Source: Sipunculus nudus (taxonomy: Eukaryota; Annelida; Sipuncula; Golfingiida; Sipunculidae). From it: 64,000 nucleotides of DNA. Shown piece after piece: positions 26,754 to 37,181 of the stretch. Each line of letters opens with the position of its first letter. Position 1 is the stretch's first letter. The notes under the pieces are model-generated. The model saw nothing but the letters and a program-made list of their open reading frames with translations, was not told where the DNA came from and did no database searches. The position numbers and the translations under genes were made by a program. The stretch is taken from the NCBI GenBank assembly GCA_026874595.1, contig CM049315.1, positions 63,359,389 to 63,423,388 on the forward strand, in the 5' to 3' direction.

Positions 26754-29700
26754 GGTTTTCGCGTACTACAAGATCGTGTGTTGTGCAAAAATGGCCGTTT
26801 AAATTGCAAATGAAGCATTTTAATAGCTTCATCAGGCCATTTAAAACAAATTACAAACGTCGTTTTTGCCGAAATCAGCTCGGTTTTCGCTTTAAACAAG
26901 ATCGTGTCTTGTGCAATGATCACCGATTTAAACTGTGAAAGAAGCGTTTCAGAAGCTTCATCAGGCCATTAAGAACCAGTTAGAAACGTCGTTTTTGCTT
27001 AAATCAGCTCGATTTTTTTTGCGTAATGCAAGATCGTGTTTGTGCAAATATTGCAGATTTAAATTGCAAAAGAATCAATTCAGGAGCTTTATTAGGCCAT
27101 TTAAAACCAGATACCAACGTCTTTTCCACCGAAATCAGCTCGGTTTTTGCGTAATACAAGACCGTGTTTTGCGCAAAGATGACCGATTTAAACTGCCAAG
27201 GAAGCCTTTTAGAAGCTTCATCAGGCTATCAAAAACCAGTTAGTAACGTCGTTTTTGCTGAAATCAGCTCGATTTTTTGCGTAATACAAAATCGTGTGTT
27301 GTGCAAAGATGACCGATTTAAACTGCTAAAGAAGCGTTTTAGAAGCTTCATCAGGCCATTAAGAACCAGTTAGAAACGTCTTTTACGCCGAAATCAGCTC
27401 TTTTTTTCGTAATACAAGATCGTGATTTGTGCAGAAACGGCTGATTTAAACTGCGATAGAAGCGTTTTAATAGCTCCATTAGGCCATTTAGAAATTGGTA
27501 AAAACATCCATCTCGCCGAAATCAGCTAGGTTTTTGCCTAATTCAGGAACGTGTGTTGTGCAAAAATTACAGATTTCAATTGCAAAAGAAGCAATTCAGA
27601 AGCTTCATTAGGCCGTTTAGAATCAGATACAAACGTCTTTTACGACGAAATCAGCTCGGTTTTTTCCTAATACAAGATCGTGATTTGTGCAGAAACGGCT
27701 AATATAAACTGCGATAGAAGCGTTTAAATAGCTTCATTAGGCCATTTAGAAATTGTTAAAAACGTCGCTCTTGCTGAAATCAGATCGGTTTTCGCGTAGT
27801 ACAAGATCGTGTCTTGTGCAATGATCACCGATTTAAACTGCGAAAGAAGCCTTTTAGAAGCTTCATCAGGCCATTAAGAACCAGTTAGAAACGTCGTTTT
27901 TGCTGAAATCAGCTCGATTTTTTTGCGTAATGCAAGATCGTGTTTGTGCAAATATTGCAGATTTAAATTGTAAAAGAATCAATTCAGGAGCTTTATTAGA
28001 CCATTTAGATCCAGATACCAACGTCTTTTTCGCCGAAATCAGCTCGTTTTTGCGTAATACAAGACCGTGTTTTGTGCAAAGATGACCGATTTAAACTGCC
28101 AAGGAAGCCTTTTAGAAGCTTCATCAGGCCATTAAGAACCAGTTAGCAACGTCGTTTTTGCTGAAATCAGCTCGATTTTTTGCGTAATACAAAATCGTGT
28201 GTTGTGCAAAGATGACCGATTTAAACTGCTTAAGAAGCGTTTTAGAAGCTTCATCAGGCCATTTAGAACCAGTTAGAAACGTCTTTTTCGCCGAAATCAG
28301 CTCGTTTTTGCGTAATACAAGACCGTGTTTTGTGCAAAGATGACCGATTTAAACTGCCAAGGAAGCCTTTTAGAAGCTTCATCAGGCCATTAAGAACCAG
28401 TTAGCAACGTCGTTTTTGCTGAAATCAGCTCGATTTTTTGCGTAATACAAAATCGTGTGTTGTGCAAAGATGACCGATTTAAACTGCTTAAGAAGCGTTT
28501 TAGAAGCTTCATCAGGCCATTGAGAACCAGTTAGAAACGTCTTTTACGCCGAAATCAGCTCTTTTTTTCGTAATACAAGATCGTGATTTGTTCAGAAACG
28601 GCTGATTTAAACTGCGATAGAAGCGTTTTAATAGCTTCATTAGGCCATTTAGAAATTGGTAAAATCGTCGCTCTTGCTGAAATCAGATCGGTTTTTGCGT
28701 AATACAAGATCGTGTTTTGTGCAAAGATGACCGATTTAAACTGCTAAAGAAGCGTTTTAGAAGCTTCATCAGGCCACTAAGAACCAGTTAGAAACGTCTT
28801 TTACGCCGAAATCAGCTCGTTTTTTTCGTAATACAAGATCGTGATTTGTGCAGAAACGGCTGATTTAAACTGCAATAGAAGCGTTTTAATAGCTTCATTA
28901 GGCCATTTAGAAATTGGTAAAAACGTCGCTCTTGCTGAAATCAGATCGGTTTTCGCTTAATACAACATCGTGTTGTGCAAAATAGAAGATTAAAATTGCA
29001 AAAGAAGCAATTCAGAAGCTCCATTAGGCCATTTAGAACCGGGTACAAACATCGATCTCGCCGAAATCAGATAGGTTTTTGCCTAATTCAGGAACGTGTG
29101 TTGTGCAAAAATTACAGATTTAAATTGCAAAAGAAGCAATTCAGAAGATCCATTAGGCCATTTAGAACCAGGTACAAACATCGATCTCGCCGAAATCAGC
29201 TAGGTTTTTGCCTAATTCATGATCGTGTGTTGTGCAAAAATTGCAGATTTAAATTGCAAAAGAAGCAATTCAGAAGCTTCATTAGGCCGTTTAGAACCAG
29301 ATACAAACATCTTTTATGCCGAAATCAGCTCGGTTTTTGCGTAATACAAAATCGTGTGTTGTGCAAAGATGACCGATTTAAACTGGGAAAGAAGCGATTC
29401 AATAGCTTCATTAGTCGACTTAAAACCCGTTACAACCGTCGTTTTCGCTGAAATAAGCTCGGTTTTTGCGTAGTACAAGATCGTGTGTTGGGCAAATATC
29501 ACCGATTTAAACTGCGAGAGAAGAGATTCAATAGCTTCATAAGGCGACTTATAACCCGTTACAACCGTCGTTTTTGCCGAAATAAGCTCGGTTTTTGCGT
29601 AGTACAAGATCGTGTGTTGGGCAAATATCACCGATTAAAACTGCTAAATAAGCATTTTAGAAACTTCATCAGACCATTAAGAACCAGTTAGAAACGGCGT

Positions 29701-29978
29701 TTTTGCTGAAATCAGCTCGATTTTTTTAGCGTAATATAAGATCGTGTTTGTGCAAAAATGACCGATTTAAACTGCAAAAGAAGAGTTGAAGAAGCTTCAA
29801 TAGGCCACTTCAAACCAGTTACTAAGATCTTTTTTGCCGAAATCGACTCGGTTTTTGCGTTATAATAGATCATGATCCGTGCAAAAATGGTCAGTTTAAA
29901 CTGCGAAAGAAGCGTTTCAGAAACTTCATTAGGCGACTTAAATCCCGTTACAATCGTCGTTTTCGTCGCAATCAGCTC
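26754..29978 (+). repeat. 3,225-bp higher-order repeat, unit 1
   Basis: All landmarks recur exactly 3,225 bp downstream, and I see only about one substitution (GTTTCAGAAG near 26950 against GTTTTAGAAG). Private content includes two monomers with GGGCAAATATCACC and a TTAGTCGACTTA word not seen outside this pair. Confidence 0.92.
29363..29620 (+). repeat. Exact 129-bp monomer pair with private variants
   Basis: Monomer starts at 29363, 29492 and 29621 are 129 bp apart. Shared private words are GATTCAATAGCTTCAT, CCCGTTACAACCGTCG and GAAATAAGCTCGG. This is a local duplication of a rare subtype. The copy in the second 3,225-bp unit is at 32588-32845. Confidence 0.85.
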
Positions 29979-32900
29979 GGTTTTCGCGTACTACAAGATC
30001 GTGTGTTGTGCAAAAATGGCCGTTTAAATTGCAAATGAAGCATTTTAATAGCTTCATCAGGCCATTTAAAACAAATTACAAACGTCGTTTTTGCCGAAAT
30101 CAGCTCGGTTTTCGCTTTAAACAAGATCGTGTCTTGTGCAATGATCACCGATTTAAACTGTGAAAGAAGCGTTTTAGAAGCTTCATCAGGCCATTAAGAA
30201 CCAGTTAGAAACGTCGTTTTTGCTTAAATCAGCTCGATTTTTTTTGCGTAATGCAAGATCGTGTTTGTGCAAATATTGCAGATTTAAATTGCAAAAGAAT
30301 CAATTCAGGAGCTTTATTAGGCCATTTAAAACCAGATACCAACGTCTTTTCCACCGAAATCAGCTCGGTTTTTGCGTAATACAAGACCGTGTTTTGCGCA
30401 AAGATGACCGATTTAAACTGCCAAGGAAGCCTTTTAGAAGCTTCATCAGGCTATCAAAAACCAGTTAGTAACGTCGTTTTTGCTGAAATCAGCTCGATTT
30501 TTTGCGTAATACAAAATCGTGTGTTGTGCAAAGATGACCGATTTAAACTGCTAAAGAAGCGTTTTAGAAGCTTCATCAGGCCATTAAGAACCAGTTAGAA
30601 ACGTCTTTTACGCCGAAATCAGCTCTTTTTTTCGTAATACAAGATCGTGATTTGTGCAGAAACGGCTGATTTAAACTGCGATAGAAGCGTTTTAATAGCT
30701 CCATTAGGCCATTTAGAAATTGGTAAAAACATCCATCTCGCCGAAATCAGCTAGGTTTTTGCCTAATTCAGGAACGTGTGTTGTGCAAAAATTACAGATT
30801 TCAATTGCAAAAGAAGCAATTCAGAAGCTTCATTAGGCCGTTTAGAATCAGATACAAACGTCTTTTACGACGAAATCAGCTCGGTTTTTTCCTAATACAA
30901 GATCGTGATTTGTGCAGAAACGGCTAATATAAACTGCGATAGAAGCGTTTAAATAGCTTCATTAGGCCATTTAGAAATTGTTAAAAACGTCGCTCTTGCT
31001 GAAATCAGATCGGTTTTCGCGTAGTACAAGATCGTGTCTTGTGCAATGATCACCGATTTAAACTGCGAAAGAAGCCTTTTAGAAGCTTCATCAGGCCATT
31101 AAGAACCAGTTAGAAACGTCGTTTTTGCTGAAATCAGCTCGATTTTTTTGCGTAATGCAAGATCGTGTTTGTGCAAATATTGCAGATTTAAATTGTAAAA
31201 GAATCAATTCAGGAGCTTTATTAGACCATTTAGATCCAGATACCAACGTCTTTTTCGCCGAAATCAGCTCGTTTTTGCGTAATACAAGACCGTGTTTTGT
31301 GCAAAGATGACCGATTTAAACTGCCAAGGAAGCCTTTTAGAAGCTTCATCAGGCCATTAAGAACCAGTTAGCAACGTCGTTTTTGCTGAAATCAGCTCGA
31401 TTTTTTGCGTAATACAAAATCGTGTGTTGTGCAAAGATGACCGATTTAAACTGCTTAAGAAGCGTTTTAGAAGCTTCATCAGGCCATTTAGAACCAGTTA
31501 GAAACGTCTTTTTCGCCGAAATCAGCTCGTTTTTGCGTAATACAAGACCGTGTTTTGTGCAAAGATGACCGATTTAAACTGCCAAGGAAGCCTTTTAGAA
31601 GCTTCATCAGGCCATTAAGAACCAGTTAGCAACGTCGTTTTTGCTGAAATCAGCTCGATTTTTTGCGTAATACAAAATCGTGTGTTGTGCAAAGATGACC
31701 GATTTAAACTGCTTAAGAAGCGTTTTAGAAGCTTCATCAGGCCATTGAGAACCAGTTAGAAACGTCTTTTACGCCGAAATCAGCTCTTTTTTTCGTAATA
31801 CAAGATCGTGATTTGTTCAGAAACGGCTGATTTAAACTGCGATAGAAGCGTTTTAATAGCTTCATTAGGCCATTTAGAAATTGGTAAAATCGTCGCTCTT
31901 GCTGAAATCAGATCGGTTTTTGCGTAATACAAGATCGTGTTTTGTGCAAAGATGACCGATTTAAACTGCTAAAGAAGCGTTTTAGAAGCTTCATCAGGCC
32001 ACTAAGAACCAGTTAGAAACGTCTTTTACGCCGAAATCAGCTCGTTTTTTTCGTAATACAAGATCGTGATTTGTGCAGAAACGGCTGATTTAAACTGCAA
32101 TAGAAGCGTTTTAATAGCTTCATTAGGCCATTTAGAAATTGGTAAAAACGTCGCTCTTGCTGAAATCAGATCGGTTTTCGCTTAATACAACATCGTGTTG
32201 TGCAAAATAGAAGATTAAAATTGCAAAAGAAGCAATTCAGAAGCTCCATTAGGCCATTTAGAACCGGGTACAAACATCGATCTCGCCGAAATCAGATAGG
32301 TTTTTGCCTAATTCAGGAACGTGTGTTGTGCAAAAATTACAGATTTAAATTGCAAAAGAAGCAATTCAGAAGATCCATTAGGCCATTTAGAACCAGGTAC
32401 AAACATCGATCTCGCCGAAATCAGCTAGGTTTTTGCCTAATTCATGATCGTGTGTTGTGCAAAAATTGCAGATTTAAATTGCAAAAGAAGCAATTCAGAA
32501 GCTTCATTAGGCCGTTTAGAACCAGATACAAACATCTTTTATGCCGAAATCAGCTCGGTTTTTGCGTAATACAAAATCGTGTGTTGTGCAAAGATGACCG
32601 ATTTAAACTGGGAAAGAAGCGATTCAATAGCTTCATTAGTCGACTTAAAACCCGTTACAACCGTCGTTTTCGCTGAAATAAGCTCGGTTTTTGCGTAGTA
32701 CAAGATCGTGTGTTGGGCAAATATCACCGATTTAAACTGCGAGAGAAGAGATTCAATAGCTTCATAAGGCGACTTATAACCCGTTACAACCGTCGTTTTT
32801 GCCGAAATAAGCTCGGTTTTTGCGTAGTACAAGATCGTGTGTTGGGCAAATATCACCGATTAAAACTGCTAAATAAGCATTTTAGAAACTTCATCAGACC

Positions 32901-33203
32901 ATTAAGAACCAGTTAGAAACGGCGTTTTTGCTGAAATCAGCTCGATTTTTTTAGCGTAATATAAGATCGTGTTTGTGCAAAAATGACCGATTTAAACTGC
33001 AAAAGAAGAGTTGAAGAAGCTTCAATAGGCCACTTCAAACCAGTTACTAAGATCTTTTTTGCCGAAATCGACTCGGTTTTTGCGTTATAATAGATCATGA
33101 TCCGTGCAAAAATGGTCAGTTTAAACTGCGAAAGAAGCGTTTCAGAAACTTCATTAGGCGACTTAAATCCCGTTACAATCGTCGTTTTCGTCGCAATCAG
33201 CTC
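29979..33203 (+). repeat. 3,225-bp higher-order repeat, unit 2
   Basis: Adjacent copy of the previous unit. The match ends at CAATCAGCTCG near 33203: unit 1 goes on with GTTTTCGCGTACTAC, and this one switches to ATTTTTTTGCGTAATGC, the start of the element-bearing block. Confidence 0.92.
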
Positions 33204-35075
33204 GATTTTTTTGCGTAATGCAAGATCGTGTTTGTGCAAATATTGCAGATTTAAATTGTAAAAGAATCAATTCAGGAGCTTTATTAGACCATTTAGATCC
33301 AGATACCAACGTCTTTTTCGCCGAAATCAGCTCGTTTTTGCGTAATACAAGACCGTGTTTTGTGCAAAGATGACCGATTTAAACTGCCAAGGAAGCCTTT
33401 TAGAAGCTTCATCAGGCCATTAAAAACCAGTTAGCAACGCGTTTTTGCTGAAATCAGCTCGATTTTTTGCGTAATACAAAATCGTGTGTTGTGCAAAGAT
33501 GACCGATTTAAACTGCTTAGGAAGCGTTTTAGAAGCTTCATCAGGCCATTGAGAACCAGTTAGAAACGTCTTTTACGCCGAAATCAGCTCGTTTTTTTCG
33601 TAATACAAGATCGTGATTTGTGCAGAAACGGCTGATTAAAATTGCAAAAGAAGCAATTCAGAAGCTCCATTAGGCCATTTAGAACCGGGTACAAACATCG
33701 ATCTCGCCGAAATCAGCTAGGTTTTTGGCTAATTCAGGAACGTGTGTTGTGCAAAAATTACAGATTTCAATTGCAAAAGAAGCAATTCAGAAGCTTCATT
33801 AGGCCGTTTAGAACCAGTTACAAAAGTCGTTTTTGCCGAAATCAGCGCGATTTTCGCGTTATACAAGATCGTACGTTGTGAATAAATGGCCGATTTGAAC
33901 TGCGAAAGAAGCGTTTTAATAGCTTCATCAGGCCATTTAGAAATTGTTAAAAACGTCGCTTTTGCTGAAATCAGATCGGTTTTCGCGTAGTACAAGATCG
34001 TGTTGTGCAAAATAGAAGATTAAAATTGCAAAAGAAGCAATTCAGAAGCTCCATTAGGCCATTTAGAACCGGGTACAAACATCGATCTCGCCGAAATCAG
34101 ATAGGTTTTTGCCTAATTCATGATCGTGTGTTGTGCAAAAATTGCAGATTTAAATTGCAAAAGAAGCAATTAAGAAGCTTCATTAGGCCGTTTAGAACCA
34201 GATACAAACATCTTTTACGCCGAAATCAGCTCGGTTTTTGCGTAATACAAAATCGTGTTTTGTGCAAAGATGACTGATTTAAACTGCAAAAGAAGCAATT
34301 AAGAAGCTTTATCAGGCCATTAAGAATCAGTTAGGAACGTCGTTTTTGCTGAAATCAGCTCGGTTTTTTTTTGCGTAATATAAGATCGTGTGTTGTGCAA
34401 AGATGATCGATTTAAACTGCAAAAGAAGCGTTTGAGAAACTTCATTAGGCCATTTAGAACCAGTTACAAATGTCGTTTTTTGGCCGAAATCAGCTCGGAT
34501 TTTGCGTAGTATAGGATTCTGTTTTGTGCAAAATGGCCGATTTAAACTGCGAAAGAAGCGTTTTAGAAGCTTCATTTGTCCATTTACAACCAGTTACAAA
34601 AGTCGTTTTTGCCGAAATCAGCGCGATTTTCGCGTTATACAAGATCGTACGTTGTGAATAAATGGCCGATTTGAACTGCGAAAGAAGCGTTTTAATAGCT
34701 TCATCAGGCCATTTAGAACAAGTTACGAACGTCGTTTTTCCCGAAATCAGCTCGGTGTTCGCTTTATACAAGATCGTGTCTTGTGCAATGATCACCGATT
34801 TAAACTGCGAAGGAAGCCTTTTAGAAGCTTCATTAGGCCATTAAGAACCAGTTAGAAACGTCGTTATTGCTGAAATCAGCTCGATTTTTTTGCGTAATGC
34901 AAGATCGTGTTTCTGCAAATATTGCAATTTAAATTGCAAAAGAATCAATTCAGGAGCTTTATTAGGCCATTTAGAACCAGATACCAACGTGTTTTTCGCC
35001 GAAATCAGCTCGATTTTTTGCGTAATACAAAATCGTGTGTTGTGCAAAGATGACCGATTTAAACTGCTTAAGAAG

Positions 35076-35086
35076 CGTTTTAGAAG
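35076..35086. repeat. Target-site duplication, left of element copy 1
   Basis: CGTTTTAGAAG is a piece of the satellite monomer. It recurs immediately after the element at 37171-37181 and is single in the uninterrupted paralogous site at 2836-2846. A duplication length of 11 bp is at the long end for known DNA transposons. Confidence 0.85.
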
Positions 35087-35321
35087 GTAACAGGAACTCT
35101 CGGCCCCAGAGACACTCGTCCCAGAGACACTCGGCCCCAGCGACTCTCGGCCCCAGAGACACTCGGCCCCTGAGACGCTCGGCCCTAGAGACACTCGGCC
35201 CCTAGTCAGCAGGACCCAGCGACACTCGGCCCCGTCCGGTCGCCGCCCCCAGAGACACTCGGCCCAGGAGTCTAGCCTCGGGAAACCCCTCAGAAAACCT
35301 TCCCGTAGTTATCCCTTCCGG
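35087..35321 (+). repeat. Left terminal inverted repeat, element copy 1
   Basis: The outer core is 35087-35267 (181 bp). It pairs with the reverse complement of 36990-37170, starting from ACAGGAACTCTCGGCCC. It contains about nine ~16-bp subrepeats of the form (C)AGAGACACTCGGCCC, with variants AGCGACTCTCGG and TGAGACGCTCGG. Two non-conforming spacers (TAGTCAGCAGGACCC and the GTCCGGTCGCCG segment) occur in the same order in both ends. Beyond the core, AAACCCCTCAGAAAAC and CGTAGTTATC extend the pairing after a ~12-bp length difference. Confidence 0.9.
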
Positions 35322-35718
35322 GCCAGAGGTCTGATACTAGCTTACCGTCTTATACTAGCTTAGAAAAACCCCTCAGAAAACAACCTTCCCGTAGATATAC
35401 TGAGTCGGACGTCGGAGAATGGAAGCCCGTTCTTTTACCGTCTTAGGTTCATTAGGGAAGGGTTTAATGAGTCAAAACAAAAACGAGAGAAAGTGAAAGT
35501 AAAACGTATTTATTAATTGAAAATAGTGTTTAATGTTAAATATGTAGTTCCTGATTATGATATTAGCCAATATATACACAAACCGAAATAGAAAACGTTC
35601 CAAATATCACAGTATGAATGAAGTATATGAAAGTGACCCGTAAAGTCACCAAATTACAAATTAAAGAGTAGGCTTATATACAAGTATGTCAATTTACACA
35701 CATATATAAAACAAATCA

Positions 35719-35740
35719 AAGTAGAAAGTGTTTTCTACTT
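35719..35740. repeat. Perfect 9-bp-stem hairpin in element interior
   Basis: AAGTAGAAA, loop GTGT, TTTCTACTT. The right arm with its loop is then directly repeated (GTGTTTTCTACTT at 35742-35754). The same structure is at 48137-48158 in copy 2. Its role is unknown; it may be no more than local duplication. Confidence 0.6.
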
Positions 35741-35790
35741 CGTGTTTTCTACTTCTAATTTCTAACTAATGTTAACTAATGTTAATGTTC

Positions 35791-35897
35791 TAACTAATGA
35801 CAGAGCGTACATAAAGAAGCAAGAATACACACACAATGCCAAAATCTTAAAGAAACGGTAAATTATGACTACTTCCACATATACACATCAAATATCG
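35791..35897 (+). repeat. Internal direct repeat, unit 1 (element copy 1)
   Basis: Starts TAACTAATGACAGAGCGTAC and continues through GCCAAAATC, TAAAGAAAC, GGTAAATTATGACTA and TTCCACATATACA. The same ordered words recur in the next unit with spacing changes. Confidence 0.75.
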
Positions 35898-35906
35898 TTG
35901 ATGTTT

Positions 35907-36082
35907 TAACTAATGACAGAGCGTACGTAAAAAGCAATGGTATAAGAACTCTTCTCTAATGGGATTGATATGTATACAAAATTCATATATATATATACAA
36001 AGCCAAAATCATAAAGAAACTGTAATTTACGACTATTAGGAACGGTAATTTATGACTATTTCCACATATATACATAAAAGAT
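35907..36082 (+). repeat. Internal direct repeat, unit 2 (element copy 1)
   Basis: Repeats the start TAACTAATGACAGAGCGTAC and the order GCCAAAATC, TAAAGAAAC, GTAATTTA, TTCCACATATA. It is longer because of an extra insert after GTAC and a second internal copy of the GGTAATTTATGACTA word. The matching pair in element copy 2 lies at about 48209-48315 and 48325-48500. Confidence 0.75.
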
Positions 36083-36917
36083 ATGAAGTATTCCAAAGGC
36101 CATAGAGCCTGCATCAAGCACACATCAAAGTTCCACTGTGTACGCTACATTTCAAACTCTGGTTTGTGAATGACTTCTTGGTTAGTTGATTATGGATATG
36201 CTCAATCAGGGGTTTACCGAACTTACTATGCAATCAAAGGTTATTGTTATGACGGCAGTAATCACAGCCAACAAGATCACAAAGACGGCAATTAGACTTC
36301 GATCAATACCGAGACAAACGGATAAATACCGAGGTAAATTTAACGGTGACAATTTCTCATTTTATATCAGTTATTTCTTGATTCATTTATATAAATACTA
36401 CAGCGTATTATAAAAAAGAAATATTATATTTGGCTCCTTCAACGTTTATTGCATCCATTTATTTGGCGTGACCACCACAGGATAATGGTTCAGCACCTTT
36501 TATTTAACAATCTATAATTTTTTTATAAGTCATATACAAAGATAATTTTATGATATCTGGGCTACACGAAGATATATGTTTCACGAGAAAGGACGGTCCG
36601 TGCCGAGGCCTGGCCCCAATATTTTTGGGGGGTAAGTTAATGCGGCCTTCAGGAAACAGTTGAAATGAACGAACACATAAGCTTACGAAAACTAATAATT
36701 TAAGAGGAGACATAACACCTGGCCATGTATTTTCTATTGTGTGTAAAATACATATAATTTGTGGAATATGATAAAAAATCATATGGATTATTATACAGAT
36801 ATTGTTTCAAAAATAAGCATGGTTTTAATTTTTATAATCACCAATATATATATATATTGTATGTGCTATATTTGTTTTTTATGGAAAATTTAACTTTAAT
36901 TTCTTCGTGGCGTTCAA

Positions 36918-37170
36918 TATCCAGAAGAGATAACTACGAGCAGGTTGTTTTCTGAGGGGTTTCGCGAGGCCAGTATCGGACCCGATGCACTGGGCCGAGT
37001 GTCTCTGGGGGCGGCGACCGGACGGGGCCGAGTGTCGCTGGGTCCTGCTGACTAGGGGCCGAGTGTCTCTGGGGCCGAGCGTCTCAGGGGCCGAGTGTCT
37101 CTGGGGCCGAGAGTCGCTGGGGCCGAGTGTCTCTGGGACGAGTGTCTCTTGGGCCGAGAGTTCCTGTATT
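36918..37170 (-). repeat. Right terminal inverted repeat, element copy 1
   Basis: Reverse-complement partner of the left end. It carries the same order of ~16-bp subrepeats read as GGCCGAGTGTCTCTG on this strand, and ends in GAGTTCCTGTATT at the insertion junction. Its inner part (GATAACTACGAG, TTTTCTGAGGGGTTT) pairs with the inner part of the left TIR. The ~12 extra bases near 36970-36989 are absent from the left arm. Confidence 0.9.
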
Positions 37171-37181
37171 CGTTTTAGAAG
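37171..37181. repeat. Target-site duplication, right of element copy 1
   Basis: Exact second copy of CGTTTTAGAAG. The satellite continues from it in phase (CTTCATCAGG). Confidence 0.85.

Larger units (their letters stand above)
1..35086 (+). repeat. Satellite array, segment 1 (~128-bp monomers)
   Basis: This is a continuous head-to-tail satellite. Recurring landmarks in nearly every monomer are TTGTGCAAA, GATTTAAACTGC or a variant, AGAAGC, TTCATYAGGCC, ACGTCGTTTTTGC, GAAATCAGCTCGG, a T-run of about 4-15 bases, GCGTAATAC and AAGATCGTG. Identical landmarks recur at 126-129 bp; type-A starts at 11218, 11602 and 11986 are 384 bp apart, which is three monomers. Several subtypes alternate. One has GTGCAAAATAGAAG and ATCGATCTCGCC (type A). 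One has AAAAATTGCAG and TTTTACGCCG (type B). One has CAGAAACGGCTGA and GAAATTGGTAAAAACG (type C). One has AAAGATGACCG and ATTAAGAACCAGTTAG (type D). No gene, RNA gene or unrelated sequence interrupts this stretch. The short ORFs are by-products of the repeat and are not listed. The family is not one I recognise by name. Confidence 0.97.
35322..36917. other. AT-rich, apparently non-coding interior of element copy 1
   Basis: About 1.6 kb between the inverted ends, clearly AT-richer than the satellite, with a short TA run near 36845-36860. Only short frames occur (64-92 codons). None shows a transposase motif, repeat domain or ordered composition, and they run in both directions without any arrangement suggesting a gene. 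Visible structure: TACTAGCTTA twice near 35336-35361, a CTCAGAAAA(CAA)CCTTCCCGTAG motif near 35289 repeated near 35371, a perfect hairpin at 35719-35740, a degenerate direct repeat pair at 35791-36082, and a small GC-richer island near 36590-36660 holding CCCCAA-TATTT-TTGGGG. I assign no function. Confidence 0.7.
35087..37170. mobile_element. Non-autonomous TIR DNA element, copy 1 (foldback/MULE-like)
   Basis: This is a 2084-bp insert inside a satellite monomer. It is flanked by an exact 11-bp direct repeat, CGTTTTAGAAG, at 35076-35086 and 37171-37181. The outer 181 bp at the two ends are inverted copies. After the terminal four bases, which do not pair well (GTAA against AATA), I see only about two mismatches in that core. 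The similarity continues inward with gaps to about 35321 and 36918. The ends are GC-rich and made of tandem ~16-bp subunits around CAGAGACACTCGGCCC. The interior is AT-rich and has no transposase-like frame. Long TIRs built of subrepeats are known from foldback elements such as Drosophila FB and Galileo, and long TIRs with 8-11-bp duplications from MULEs. I cannot choose between these. It must have been mobilised by an enzyme supplied elsewhere. Confidence 0.88.

Noticed and set aside
34841-35194. Minus-strand frame reading into the element with SLGPSVSGAECLWGR-like repeats, and its partners at 36985-37209, 47250-47636 and 49403-49627
   Set aside because: This is the translation of the ~16-bp GC-rich minisatellite of the inverted ends fused to satellite. 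No protein family is recognisable.
36186-36413. Plus-strand 75-codon frame in the element interior (also 48604-48831)
   Set aside because: It is short, AT-rich and has no recognisable motif. Preservation in copy 2 only reflects recent duplication.
36504-36782. Minus-strand 92-codon frame in the element interior (also 48922-49200)
   Set aside because: No transposase or other domain can be seen. A remnant cannot be excluded, so it is mentioned under the GC-richer island, but it is not supportable as a gene.
36840-36865. TA microsatellite as a boundary or separate element
   Set aside because: It is a short run of about six TA units inside the element, equal in both copies, and is not associated with any break.
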